Assembly (NCBI RefSeq): GCF_006442315.1
Contig: NZ_VFVY01000005.1
Coordinates: 1-64,000 of the forward strand
From: Mesorhizobium sp. B2-3-4
GTDB taxonomy: Bacteria > Pseudomonadota > Alphaproteobacteria > Rhizobiales > Rhizobiaceae
Direction: 5' to 3'
Length of the DNA stretch: 64,000 nt
Below, one piece after another: positions 48,094 through 56,020 of this stretch. The translations under genes were made by a program, and so were the position numbers. Numbering within the stretch: position 1 is the first letter of the stretch; every line of letters begins with the position of its first letter. Below the pieces are notes generated by a model, which searched no databases, was not told where the DNA came from, and saw only the letters and a list, made by a program, of their open reading frames with translations.

Positions 48094-49092
48094 ATGATCG
48101 CTTTGTCACTGGACGGTTCGGTATCGATCGCTGGACGGTCTCCCCGGCTTGACGTGGAGAGCGTCGAGGCGATCGTCACCTTGCCGACCTTCAAGCGGCC
48201 CGAACAGGTGCTGGAAACGCTGGCATCGCTGCGCGCGCAGCAAACCGGCAGGCGCTTTGCCGTCATCATCATGGAAAACGAGGCCGAGGCGCGGCAGGGC
48301 GCCAAGGCCGTGTTGCCGCTGTTCGAGCGCGGCGAGATGCAGGGCATGGTCATCATCGCGCATGAACGCGGCAATTGCAGCGCCTACAATGCCGGCTGGC
48401 AGACGGCGATCCTGCACTTCCCGAACTTCAGGCATCTGCTGGTCATCGACGATGACGAGATCGCCGATCCGCAATGGCTGGAGCGAATGTGCGCTGCCGC
48501 CGAAACGCTCGGCGCCGATATCGTCGGCGGCCCGCAAGTGCCCGTCTTTGCCGATCCCGCGCAGGCGAGATGGGCCGAGCACCCTGTCTTCGCGCCCCCC
48601 TACCGGGAGACGGGACGAGTGCCCGCGCTCTATTCGTCCGGCAATCTTCTGGTCGGGCACAACGTGCTGACCGCGATGGGGCCGCCGTTCCTCGACCTCC
48701 GATTCAATTTCATGGGCGGTGGCGATTCCGACTTTCTCAGCCGGTCGGCCCAACGCGGTTTCGTGCTTGGCTGGTGCGCCGAGGCCAAGGTGCTGGAGAC
48801 CGTTCCGGCGCGGCGCCTGGAGGCCGACTGGATCCGTGCCCGCAGCCTGCGCAACGGTGTCATCTCGACGCTGGTGGAAAAGAAGAGGCGCGCGGGCACG
48901 CCTTTGTCCGGCGCAAAAGTGTTCGCCAAGAGCCTGGCGCTGCTTGCCGCCTCACCGCTTCGCGGCATCACGCGGCTGGCGCGGACCGGATCGCCGGCGA
49001 TCGCCATCTATCCCGTCCATGTGGCGCTCGGCCGCGTGATGGCCGAATTCGGATATGCCAATGAGCAATACCGCCAGCCTGAGAAAAACTGA
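48094..49092 (+). CDS. GT2-family glycosyltransferase (ExoM-like)
   Basis: 332 residues. Begins in earnest with VEAIVTLPTFKRPEQVLETL (about 24-43), nucleotide-binding GNCSAYNAGWQTAI (about 93-106), the metal-binding DDDE in LLVIDDDEIADPQW (about 115-128), and the acceptor loop GGGDSDFLSRSAQRG. It resembles the ExoM branch of beta-glycosyltransferases. It overlaps the next gene (polymerase) by 38 bases, so the two are coupled. The region between this gene and the divergent GT4 gene (167 bases) should contain both promoters. Confidence 0.87.
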   Translation: MIALSLDGSVSIAGRSPRLDVESVEAIVTLPTFKRPEQVLETLASLRAQQTGRRFAVIIMENEAEARQGAKAVLPLFERGEMQGMVIIAHERGNCSAYNAGWQTAILHFPNFRHLLVIDDDEIADPQWLERMCAAAETLGADIVGGPQVPVFADPAQARWAEHPVFAPPYRETGRVPALYSSGNLLVGHNVLTAMGPPFLDLRFNFMGGGDSDFLSRSAQRGFVLGWCAEAKVLETVPARRLEADWIRARSLRNGVISTLVEKKRRAGTPLSGAKVFAKSLALLAASPLRGITRLARTGSPAIAIYPVHVALGRVMAEFGYANEQYRQPEKN

Positions 49093-50389
49093 GCGCGCCC
49101 CGCTCGGCGCCGCGTTCACGCGCGACGGCGTGGCGACCGCGATCGCGGCGCTGCTGTTCACCGTCATCATGGTGTCGTTCCGCCCGTTCCAGCCGGCCGG
49201 CGCCGAACTCACCGGCGACGGCGGCGACATCGTCAACCAGCTCGGCTTCGGTTCGCTCGGCGCCGTTTCGATCTTCGCGCTGATGGCCTTCGCCGATCCG
49301 CGCATCGTGCGTTCGCTGCTCAGCCCGTCCTTTATCCTGATGCTGGGTTTCTTCTTCCTGTCGGTGGTGCTGGCAACCGACCCGCCCTCGGCGATGCGCG
49401 CGGCGTCCTTCACCATGATCGGCATCCTGACGATGGCAACGATCCTGGCACTGCCGCGCGACGCCGAGTCCTTCTCCAGGGTGATCATCTTCACCGCCGT
49501 CGTGGTGATGGGCCTGTCCTATCTCGGCCTGATCGTCTTTCCGCACGAGGCGATGCACACCGCCGACTCGCAGGAGCCTGAACATGCGGGCCTGTGGCGC
49601 GGCGTGTTCACCCACAAGAACATCGCCGGCCCGATCATGGCCTGCTTCAGCTTCGCGGGCCTCTATCTCTACCGGCGCGGGCAACGCTGGTGGGGGGCGG
49701 GAATCTTCTGCGCGGCGATGATCTTCATGCTGCACACCGGCTCCAAGACCACCGCCGGGCTGGTGCCTTTCTCGATCCTGATCGTGATGTTTCCGAGCCT
49801 GATGGGCATGCGGCTGGGCACGCCGGTCCTGTTCGCACTGGCGATCATGGCGACCGCGGTCGGCACGCTGGGCATCGTCTTCCTGCCGCCGGTGAAGCAC
49901 CTAGCGGCGGTCTACTTTCCCAACCTGACCTATACCGGCCGCACGACGCTGTGGGAGTTCGCCGGCTCGATGCTAGCGAAGAGGCCATGGACCGGCTACG
50001 GCTATGAAAGCTTCTGGGGCACGCCGCTGCTGTTCAACCAGGACCAGCCCTTCGACCGGCCCTGGGACATCAGGACCATCGTGCATGGCCATGACGGCTA
50101 TCTCGACATCGCCGTGCTGATGGGCATCCCTGCCCTGTGTGTGGCGGTCTACACTTTCCTCATCGCGCCGCTGCGCGACTACATGCGCATTCCGCTGCGC
50201 AAGGAGAACATCTATCTCGGCGATTTCTTCATGATGGTGGTGCTGTTCACCGCGCTCAACGCCTTCCTCGAAAGCTTCTTCTTCCATCGCGGCGATCCTG
50301 TCTGGCTGTTCTTCGTGCTCGGCGTGCTTGGCCTCAGGCAAGTGTCGCTGCGGCCGCTTCCGGCGCGCTTGCCCGCCCGCCAGCCCTGA
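49055..50389 (+). CDS. O-antigen ligase/ExoQ-type polysaccharide polymerase
   Basis: 444 residues, about eleven hydrophobic helices and a large periplasmic loop typical of Wzy_C proteins: RGVFTHKNIAGPIMACFSFA (the conserved HKN segment, about 184-203), SKTTAGLVPFSILIV, and the later loop TGYGYESFWG with the conserved HGHDGYLDIAVLMGIP (about 347-362). Such proteins polymerise or ligate lipid-linked repeat units in the periplasm. The start may be 49055 or 49061; both lie inside the GT2 gene. It closes the plus-strand half of the locus. Confidence 0.87.
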   Translation: MPMSNTASLRKTERAPLGAAFTRDGVATAIAALLFTVIMVSFRPFQPAGAELTGDGGDIVNQLGFGSLGAVSIFALMAFADPRIVRSLLSPSFILMLGFFFLSVVLATDPPSAMRAASFTMIGILTMATILALPRDAESFSRVIIFTAVVVMGLSYLGLIVFPHEAMHTADSQEPEHAGLWRGVFTHKNIAGPIMACFSFAGLYLYRRGQRWWGAGIFCAAMIFMLHTGSKTTAGLVPFSILIVMFPSLMGMRLGTPVLFALAIMATAVGTLGIVFLPPVKHLAAVYFPNLTYTGRTTLWEFAGSMLAKRPWTGYGYESFWGTPLLFNQDQPFDRPWDIRTIVHGHDGYLDIAVLMGIPALCVAVYTFLIAPLRDYMRIPLRKENIYLGDFFMMVVLFTALNAFLESFFFHRGDPVWLFFVLGVLGLRQVSLRPLPARLPARQP

Positions 50390-50449
50390 GAGGGCTTCCC
50401 CACCGATCCGCGAGCGTCTATGTCATGGCCTTTCCTCGGAGGGCTTTCG

Positions 50450-51265
50450 ATGACGATCAGGCTTGTTCTCGCCGGCTGCGGCAATATGGGGTACGCCATG
50501 CTCTCGGGCTGGCTGAAGTCCGGCAAGCTCGCGCCGTCGGCGGTGTTCGTGGTCGAACCCAATGCCGAACTGCGCAACCGCGCCGCTGCATTGGGCTGCG
50601 GCACGGCGGCGGAAGCCGGAGCCATTCCGGCCGATGCTGTCCCCGACCTGGTCGTCATCGCCGTCAAGCCGCAGGTTATCCGTGACGTCACCGCTGCCTA
50701 CAAGCGCTTCGGCGACGGCCGCACGACCTTCGTCAGCATTGCCGCGGGAACGCCGGCCGCCACTTTCGAGGAGATCCTCGGCGACCGCGCGCCTGTCGTG
50801 CGCTGCATGCCCAACACGCCGGCCGCGATCGGCAAGGGCATGATGGTGGTGTTTTCCAACAAGCTGGTCTCCGACGACGCCAAGCGCTTCGTCGCCGATC
50901 TGCTTTCGGCCAGCGGCGAAGTCACCACCATCGACGACGAGGGCCTGATGGACGCCGTCACCGCCGTTTCGGGATCGGGGCCTGCCTATATCTTCCACTT
51001 CATCGAAGCGCTCTCCGTCGCTGCCGAGAAGGCAGGGCTGCCGGCGGCGACCGCCAGGCTGCTTGCCATGCAGACCGTCTACGGCGCCGCCTCGCTTGCC
51101 GCCGAGAGCCGTGAGGACCCAGGCGTGCTACGCCAGCAGGTGACCAGCCCCAACGGCACGACGGCGGCGGCGCTCGGCGTGCTGATGGGCGAGGACCGGC
51201 TGACCAATCTGCTTACGCAAGCGGTGGAAGCGGCGCGGCTGCGGTCGATCGAACTGGGGAAGTGA
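50450..51265 (+). CDS. proC: Pyrroline-5-carboxylate reductase
   Basis: 271 residues from MTIRLVLAGCGNMG; CGGAGGG eight bases upstream selects this ATG. NADP site LAGCGNMGYAMLSGWL, VVIAVKPQ, RCMPNTPAAIGKGM and the C-terminal proline-forming signature GSGPAYIFHFIEAL plus TSPNGTTAAAL. It reduces pyrroline-5-carboxylate to proline. Located after the polymerase gene without obvious functional link. Confidence 0.95.
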   Translation: MTIRLVLAGCGNMGYAMLSGWLKSGKLAPSAVFVVEPNAELRNRAAALGCGTAAEAGAIPADAVPDLVVIAVKPQVIRDVTAAYKRFGDGRTTFVSIAAGTPAATFEEILGDRAPVVRCMPNTPAAIGKGMMVVFSNKLVSDDAKRFVADLLSASGEVTTIDDEGLMDAVTAVSGSGPAYIFHFIEALSVAAEKAGLPAATARLLAMQTVYGAASLAAESREDPGVLRQQVTSPNGTTAAALGVLMGEDRLTNLLTQAVEAARLRSIELGK

Positions 51266-51368
51266 ACCGGGCGCTTCGTAAGACGTCAGGATAGCAGGAA
51301 CCCGGCCTGCTCCTGCTCGTGACCAGGCCGTGTCAGCCGTAGCTGAGCTAGGGTTGTGGAAGCAGTGC

Positions 51369-51761
51369 TCAAGCCAGATCGGTGTGGGAAAAGTCCTTGC
51401 CTTTGTAAAGCAAGGGCATCCCATGGCCTTTTGCCGATGCATATGACAAGCAATCGGCGAGATTGAGTTGAGCCGGATGGCCGCGACCTTTGCCATAGTC
51501 CGCAAAGGCCTGGATCGCTAGCCTGGCATCTCCGCTTTCGATCGGAAGCACCTCGATTGCGGCCTCACGTAGAAAGTCCTCTATCGCCTTTTCAGCGAGG
51601 AGCGGTTCCACCACCAATTTCGATGAAAGCCGCATCGCCGCTTCAAGCACGACCAGCGGAGAAGTTATCCGTACCGCGGCCTGCCCGATCCGTCGGCTCC
51701 ACTCGGCGGCGTCTTCCTCTGCGGCGAGGATGGCGACCACCACCGAAGTGTCGATGAACAT
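51369..51761 (-). CDS. vapC: VapC-type PIN-domain toxin (ribonuclease)
   Basis: 130 residues from MFIDTSVVVAIL. PIN-domain acidic residues are in place: Asp in FIDTS, Glu in VLEAAM, Asp in LADCLSYA (about 92-100) and the last Asp in GKDFSHTDL. VapC toxins cleave tRNA or rRNA when freed from VapB. The ATG overlaps the last base of the vapB stop codon (TGATG), the usual toxin-antitoxin coupling. Length is normal. Confidence 0.92.
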   Translation of the reverse strand: MFIDTSVVVAILAAEEDAAEWSRRIGQAAVRITSPLVVLEAAMRLSSKLVVEPLLAEKAIEDFLREAAIEVLPIESGDARLAIQAFADYGKGRGHPAQLNLADCLSYASAKGHGMPLLYKGKDFSHTDLA

Positions 51762-52003
51762 CAGGAATGTCCCCACATCTCGTCGATCTCATCCTTGGTC
51801 AAATCCCTACCGCCGCTTCTTCCTTTGGCCTTCAGATCGTTCGCGATAGCGGCCAGCCGTTCAGTCAGCGGAACCTGTTCGCGTTCGCGCTCAAGCTCGG
51901 ACTGGAGCGCTTCGATTACCGCCTCCGTCATAGAAATCTTTCGCTTTTCGGCAAGCTGCCGGGCGAGGTCACGGGCGCGCGGGTCTCTGATCTGGAGATT
52001 CAT
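51761..52003 (-). CDS. vapB: VapB-type antitoxin
   Basis: 80 residues. The N-terminus MNLQIRDPRARDLARQLAEK is a PSK/VapB-type DNA-binding segment followed by SMTEAVIEALQSELEREREQ; the C-terminal charged tail (GGRDLTKDEIDEMWGHS) would wrap the toxin. It neutralises VapC and represses the operon. A palindrome lies 23-37 bases upstream of its start. Confidence 0.9.
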   Translation of the reverse strand: MNLQIRDPRARDLARQLAEKRKISMTEAVIEALQSELEREREQVPLTERLAAIANDLKAKGRSGGRDLTKDEIDEMWGHS

Positions 52004-52025
52004 TCTGGAAGCCTCAGGCCGTTGT

Positions 52026-52040
52026 CACTACAATATAGTG
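52026..52040. promoter_or_regulatory. vapBC operator palindrome
   Basis: CACTA (52026-52030) and TAGTG (52036-52040) are perfect inverted arms around CAATA, directly upstream of vapB. Position and form match autoregulatory VapBC operators, which usually overlap the promoter. Confidence 0.7.
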
Positions 52041-52085
52041 AACCTGTCATGACAAAGCCAGAGAGGCTGGCTGCCCGATGCAGTT

Positions 52086-53399
52086 TTAGCTTCCGTTGAG
52101 CATCTCATCCTGCAGCTTACGCAGGGCGAACAGCCTGGTCGACTGGTCGGGCGCGGCGTTGTCGGCGGTCAGCAATTCGCCTTTCCGGACCGGCTTCAGC
52201 ACCTTGCCGCCTTCCAGCAGGCCAACGGGGACGGCGCGCTGGGCGCGGGCTTCGCCGACGGTCATGGTCCAGGAGCGATAGCAGGTCTCGCCGATCGCAT
52301 CGAAGGTCTCGCCGGCGGCGAGATCGCGCTTGGCGACGGCGCAGACCTCGGCCACCGGGCGCGGCAGCGGAACCATGTCGGGCTTGCCGAACAGCACGAT
52401 GCGCGCGGCGGTCAGCGGCACTTCCAGCGACGTCAGGTGATAGGGCCGGAACAGGCTGTAGTAGGGGCCGTGGCCGATATGCAGATCGTCCATGCGCTCG
52501 ACGATGCGCGGATGCGTCGCCTCGACGATGACGAAGACACCGGGCGCGACGCCCTTGCCGATGGTGTAGTCGACGACGCCCTTCTTCAGCAGCAGGCCGC
52601 CATCCTCGCGCGGGATCAGCACCTTGACCAAGTCGTCGCGGTCGGCCTTCGGACCATGCATGCCGGGCACGTCGGGCACCAGCCCGGTGGCGTTGGCGAT
52701 GGCGCACATCTCGACCATGGTCTTGGAGCCGTCGACGAACTCGACCAGCATGCGCGGGTTCATGTTGCGGCGGATCGCTTCCTCGCGATAGTCGTCGGGA
52801 ACGGCATCGTGGTTGAGCGGGTTGTTCTTGCCCTTGCCGGCCGAGACGATGGTCAGGCCGAGCGCCGACGCGAATTCGATCAATTCCATGCAACTCGACG
52901 GCTCGTCGCCGGCGCCGACCGAATAGACCACGCCGAGCCGGTCGGCCTGCTGCTTGAGATAACAGCCGATGGTGACGTCGGCCTCGACATTCATCATCAC
53001 CAGATGCTTGCCGTGCTCCATGGCTTTCAGGTCGAAATCGGCGGCGACGCCGGGCTTGCCGGTGGCGTCGATGACGACGTCGATCAGCGGATTGGTGACC
53101 AGCATCTCGTTGGAGGTGATGGCGATTTTTCCTGCCTCGATTGCCGCTGTGACTTTCGAGGCGCTCTCGGCCTCGACCGCCATCGCGTCGTCGCCATAGG
53201 CGATGCGGACGGCATCTCGCGCAGTGTGCGGGCGTCGGGTCGAGACGGCACAGACCGCGATGCCCGGCATCAGCATGCCCTGCGTGACGAGATCGGTGCC
53301 CATCTCGCCGGAGCCTATGACGCCGATGCGCACCGGGCGGCCCTCGGCGGCACGTCTGGCAAGATCGCGGGCAAGTCCGGTCAAGGCGACATTGGTCAT
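52086..53399 (-). CDS. SAF-domain NAD(P)-binding oxidoreductase (homoserine-dehydrogenase-like)
   Basis: 437 residues. Rossmann motif RIGVIGSGEMGTDLVTQGM (about 24-42), VDVVIDATGKPGVAADF-like section (about 110-125), KHLVMMNVEADVTIGCYLKQ with GAGDEPSSCMELIEFA (about 160-175), and a C-terminal SAF domain (about 345-430, VAKRDLAAGETFDAIGE). It belongs to a group often annotated as an FlgA-like or homoserine-dehydrogenase-like protein in sugar catabolic clusters. It diverges from the galactitol-type PTS genes across a 341-base region, so it probably acts on the imported or derived sugar acid. Specific substrate unknown. Confidence 0.7.
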   Translation of the reverse strand: MTNVALTGLARDLARRAAEGRPVRIGVIGSGEMGTDLVTQGMLMPGIAVCAVSTRRPHTARDAVRIAYGDDAMAVEAESASKVTAAIEAGKIAITSNEMLVTNPLIDVVIDATGKPGVAADFDLKAMEHGKHLVMMNVEADVTIGCYLKQQADRLGVVYSVGAGDEPSSCMELIEFASALGLTIVSAGKGKNNPLNHDAVPDDYREEAIRRNMNPRMLVEFVDGSKTMVEMCAIANATGLVPDVPGMHGPKADRDDLVKVLIPREDGGLLLKKGVVDYTIGKGVAPGVFVIVEATHPRIVERMDDLHIGHGPYYSLFRPYHLTSLEVPLTAARIVLFGKPDMVPLPRPVAEVCAVAKRDLAAGETFDAIGETCYRSWTMTVGEARAQRAVPVGLLEGGKVLKPVRKGELLTADNAAPDQSTRLFALRKLQDEMLNGS

Positions 53400-53547
53400 A
53401 CGGGATGTCCACAGCTTCTTGATTTGGCGCCGGATTAGCAGGGACAGGTCGTCTGTGCCAACGAAACCGCCCGCGACCGGCGATTTCCAACGAAATCACC
53501 GGGATAAGGCGCATTCGCCGCGAATTATTGGCCCAAAGGGTTGCCAA

Positions 53548-53604
53548 TTGACATTGCCGTGAACAGCCCCAATAAAACATTCGTTTGCCAACAAAGGCAA
53601 ATGT
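53548..53604 (+). promoter_or_regulatory. Promoter and operator of the PTS operon
   Basis: TTGACA (53548-53553), 17 bases, then AATAAA (53571-53576): a near-consensus housekeeping promoter. Just downstream the inverted repeat TTTGCC (53584-53589)/GGCAAA (53596-53601), with outer ACAT/ATGT, lies where transcription would start, a good repressor site. A larger GTGAACA/TGTTCAC pair (53559-53565 with 53603-53608 partial) overlaps it. The 341-base divergent region 53400-53740 holds no gene. Confidence 0.6.
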
Positions 53605-53740
53605 TCACCGAGACGACGGATCGGAGAACATTCGCGGCGTGGCAGACCGGGGAGTGCCTTCGCGCCGAGGTGGCGGCGAAGGCGTTGGATGAGATCAAGG
53701 GGCGTTGCGAGCCGAGGGCTCGGGCTCCAGGGGAGGAAGA

Positions 53741-55147
53741 ATGGATACTCTACTCGCTGGCCTCAAGGGGGCCATCGACACGCTCGGCGCGACAGTCCTG
53801 CTGCCGATCGTCATTTTCATCATTGCCGTGGTCTTGGGTGCCAAGGTCAGCAAGGCGTTTCGCGCCGCCGTGACCATCGGCGTCGCCTTCATCGGTATCA
53901 ATCTCGTGCTCGGCCTGATGTTCACGTCGATCGGCGACGTGGCCAAGGCCATCGTCACCAACACAGGCATCCATCGCGACATCATCGATGTCGGCTGGCC
54001 GTCGGCCGCCGCGATCGCCTTCGGCTCGTCGGTCGGTCTCTGGGTCATCCCTGTCGGCATCCTGGTCAACATCGTGCTGCTTCTGACGCGCATGACGCGC
54101 ACGCTCAATGTCGACGTGTGGAATTTCTGGCACTTCGCCTTCGTCGGCTCGCTCGTCGTCGCCGCCACCGACAATCTGGCCTACGGCATCGCCATCGCGG
54201 CACTCGTCGCGGCACTGTCGCTGCTGTTCGCAGACTGGTCGGCGCGCGCGGTGCAGCAGTTCTACGGCGTGCCCGGCATCTCGGTGCCGCACCTCGCCTC
54301 TGCGCAGATCCTGCCGATCGCCATCATCCTGAACTGGATCATGGACCGCATTCCCGGCATCAACCGCATCAACATCAACACCGAAACCATCGAGCGCCGC
54401 TTCGGCGTGTTCGGTGAGCCGGTCGTGCTTGGCCTGATCATCGGCCTCGTGCTCGGCGCCATCGCCTTCTACAATGCGGGCGACCTCGGCACGGTGCTGG
54501 CCAAGGTGCTGGGCACCGGCATGACGCTGGCGGCCGTGATGCTGCTTTTGCCGCGCATGGTGAAGATCCTGATGGAAGGCCTGCTTCCGGTTTCCGACGC
54601 GGCGCAGGAATTCGTGCGCAAGCGCACCGGCGACCGCGAGCTGCTCGTCGGCCTCGATTCGGCGATCCTGATCGGCCATCCCGCCGCGATCTCGTCGTCG
54701 CTGATCCTGGTACCGATCGCGATCATCCTGTCGGTGATCCTGCCGGGCAACCGCGTCATCCTGTTCGCCGACCTTGCGGTCATTCCCTTCATCGTCGCCA
54801 TGACGGCGCCGCTGGTCAAAGGCAATGTGTTCCGCATGGTGGTGATCGGCACCGTCACCCTGGCGATCGGCTTCTACGTCGCCAACGCACTGGCGCCGCT
54901 GTTCACCAGTGCCGCCGTCGCATCGGGCTTCAAACTGCCGGCGGACGCGCTGCAGATCACCTCGGTGGTCGACGGCTTCCTGTGGGTTCCCTATGTGATC
55001 ATCGAGGCGATCCAGGGGCTCGGGCTTGCCGGCATCATCCTCATCGCAGTGGTCATCGCCGCCCTGTTCCTGCTCTACCGCCGCAATACGCTCGGCTGGG
55101 AGCGGGCCGCGGGCGCCGAGGACGAGCCGGCCGAAGGCACCGCCTGA
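53741..55147 (+). CDS. PTS galactitol-type IIC permease
   Basis: 468 residues from MDTLLAGLKGAID; GGGAGG before it decides the start. About ten or more transmembrane helices and the GatC signature of the conserved N-terminal half (KAFRAAVTIGVAFIGINLVL; WPSAAAIAFGSSVGLWVIP). GatC-type IIC proteins translocate galactitol or related polyols with phosphorylation by IIB. A 12-bp terminator hairpin separates it from the IIA gene. The actual sugar is unknown because no dehydrogenase typical for galactitol (GatD) or tagatose kinase is nearby. Confidence 0.88.
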   Translation: MDTLLAGLKGAIDTLGATVLLPIVIFIIAVVLGAKVSKAFRAAVTIGVAFIGINLVLGLMFTSIGDVAKAIVTNTGIHRDIIDVGWPSAAAIAFGSSVGLWVIPVGILVNIVLLLTRMTRTLNVDVWNFWHFAFVGSLVVAATDNLAYGIAIAALVAALSLLFADWSARAVQQFYGVPGISVPHLASAQILPIAIILNWIMDRIPGINRININTETIERRFGVFGEPVVLGLIIGLVLGAIAFYNAGDLGTVLAKVLGTGMTLAAVMLLLPRMVKILMEGLLPVSDAAQEFVRKRTGDRELLVGLDSAILIGHPAAISSSLILVPIAIILSVILPGNRVILFADLAVIPFIVAMTAPLVKGNVFRMVVIGTVTLAIGFYVANALAPLFTSAAVASGFKLPADALQITSVVDGFLWVPYVIIEAIQGLGLAGIILIAVVIAALFLLYRRNTLGWERAAGAEDEPAEGTA

Positions 55148-55174
55148 GCGCCATCGCGTCTTGATTTTGAAACG

Positions 55175-55206
55175 GTCGTGCGCCCGCCTCGGGCGCACGA
55201 CTTTTA
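55175..55206 (+). terminator. Intercistronic hairpin between PTS IIC and IIA
   Basis: A perfect 12-bp stem (55175-55186 with 55190-55201), loop of 3, followed by TTTTA. It lies 27 bases after the IIC stop codon and before IIA. It could reduce readthrough, or protect mRNA ends. Confidence 0.8.
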
Positions 55207-55221
55207 TAGACGGAGCAGAAC

Positions 55222-55683
55222 ATGTCCGACGGCCTCATGCAGCTTCTGGATCCCGATGCCATCGTGCTCGGATCCGACGCTTCGACCAATGAGGAGATCA
55301 TCCGCATCCTCGCCGGCCGGCTCGAGGCTCTCGGCTATGTCAAAAGCTCCTATGCCGACGCGGTCGTGCGCCGCGAAATGACCATTCCGACCGGGCTGCC
55401 GCTGGAGCGCGCCGACAATGTCGCGGTGCCGCACACCGACCCAGAACATGTGCTGAGGCCCGGTATCGCAATGGGCACGCTGAGAAAGCCGGTGACCTTC
55501 GCCAACATGGAAGACCCCGATGAGAAGCTGCAGGTCGGCTTCGTCTTCCTGCTTGCCATCAACGACAAGGACAAGCAGATTGAAGCGCTGCAGTCCGTCA
55601 TGGCGACCATCCAGAACCCAGATGCATTGGACGGCTTGAGGTCGGCCAGAAGCCTTGACGACGTGCGTGCCGTGCTCGGCTGA
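55222..55683 (+). CDS. PTS EIIA component (fructose/galactitol-type, PtsN-fold)
   Basis: 153 residues. The fold of the EIIA-Man/Fru-like PTS_EIIA_2 domain is seen, with the active His in NVAVPHTDPEHV (His near residue 73) and the initial LDPDAIVLGSDASTNEEII. It passes phosphate from HPr to IIB. GGAG nine bases before the ATG. It follows the IIC gene after a hairpin and precedes IIB by 16 bases. Confidence 0.9.
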   Translation: MSDGLMQLLDPDAIVLGSDASTNEEIIRILAGRLEALGYVKSSYADAVVRREMTIPTGLPLERADNVAVPHTDPEHVLRPGIAMGTLRKPVTFANMEDPDEKLQVGFVFLLAINDKDKQIEALQSVMATIQNPDALDGLRSARSLDDVRAVLG

Positions 55684-55699
55684 AACAGGGAGAAGCAGT

Positions 55700-55987
55700 A
55701 TGTCCAGACAGAAAACAATTCTCTTTGCCTGCGGCACCGGCATCGCCACCTCGACGGCGGTCAATGTCGCTGTCACCGAGGCGATGAAAAAGCGCGGCCT
55801 CACCTTCAACGCCCAGCAGGCCAAGGCGACCGAAGTGCCGGGCCTGGCCGACAGCGTCGACTTCATCGTCGCCACCACGCCGATCTCTGCTTCGGTCACC
55901 AAGCCGGTCATCAAGGGCCTCGCCTTCCTCACCGGTATCGGCAAGGACAAGGTGCTCGACGAGATCGAGGCGCAACTGCGCAAGTAG
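55700..55987 (+). CDS. PTS EIIB component (galactitol type)
   Basis: 95 residues from MSRQKTILFACGTGIATSTA; AGGGAGA precedes the ATG. The phosphorylated Cys lies in FACGTGIATSTAV, the P-loop pattern of EIIB-galactitol/lactose proteins. It donates phosphate to the sugar moved by IIC. Small and complete. Confidence 0.92.
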   Translation: MSRQKTILFACGTGIATSTAVNVAVTEAMKKRGLTFNAQQAKATEVPGLADSVDFIVATTPISASVTKPVIKGLAFLTGIGKDKVLDEIEAQLRK

Positions 55988-56020
55988 ATCACGCACGACG
56001 CGGCTTGCCCGTGGAGTGAT

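Noticed and set aside
50390..50449. proC starting at 50420
   Set aside because: Ten extra residues MSWPFLGGLS are not family-like, and CGGAGGG directly before 50450 marks the real start.
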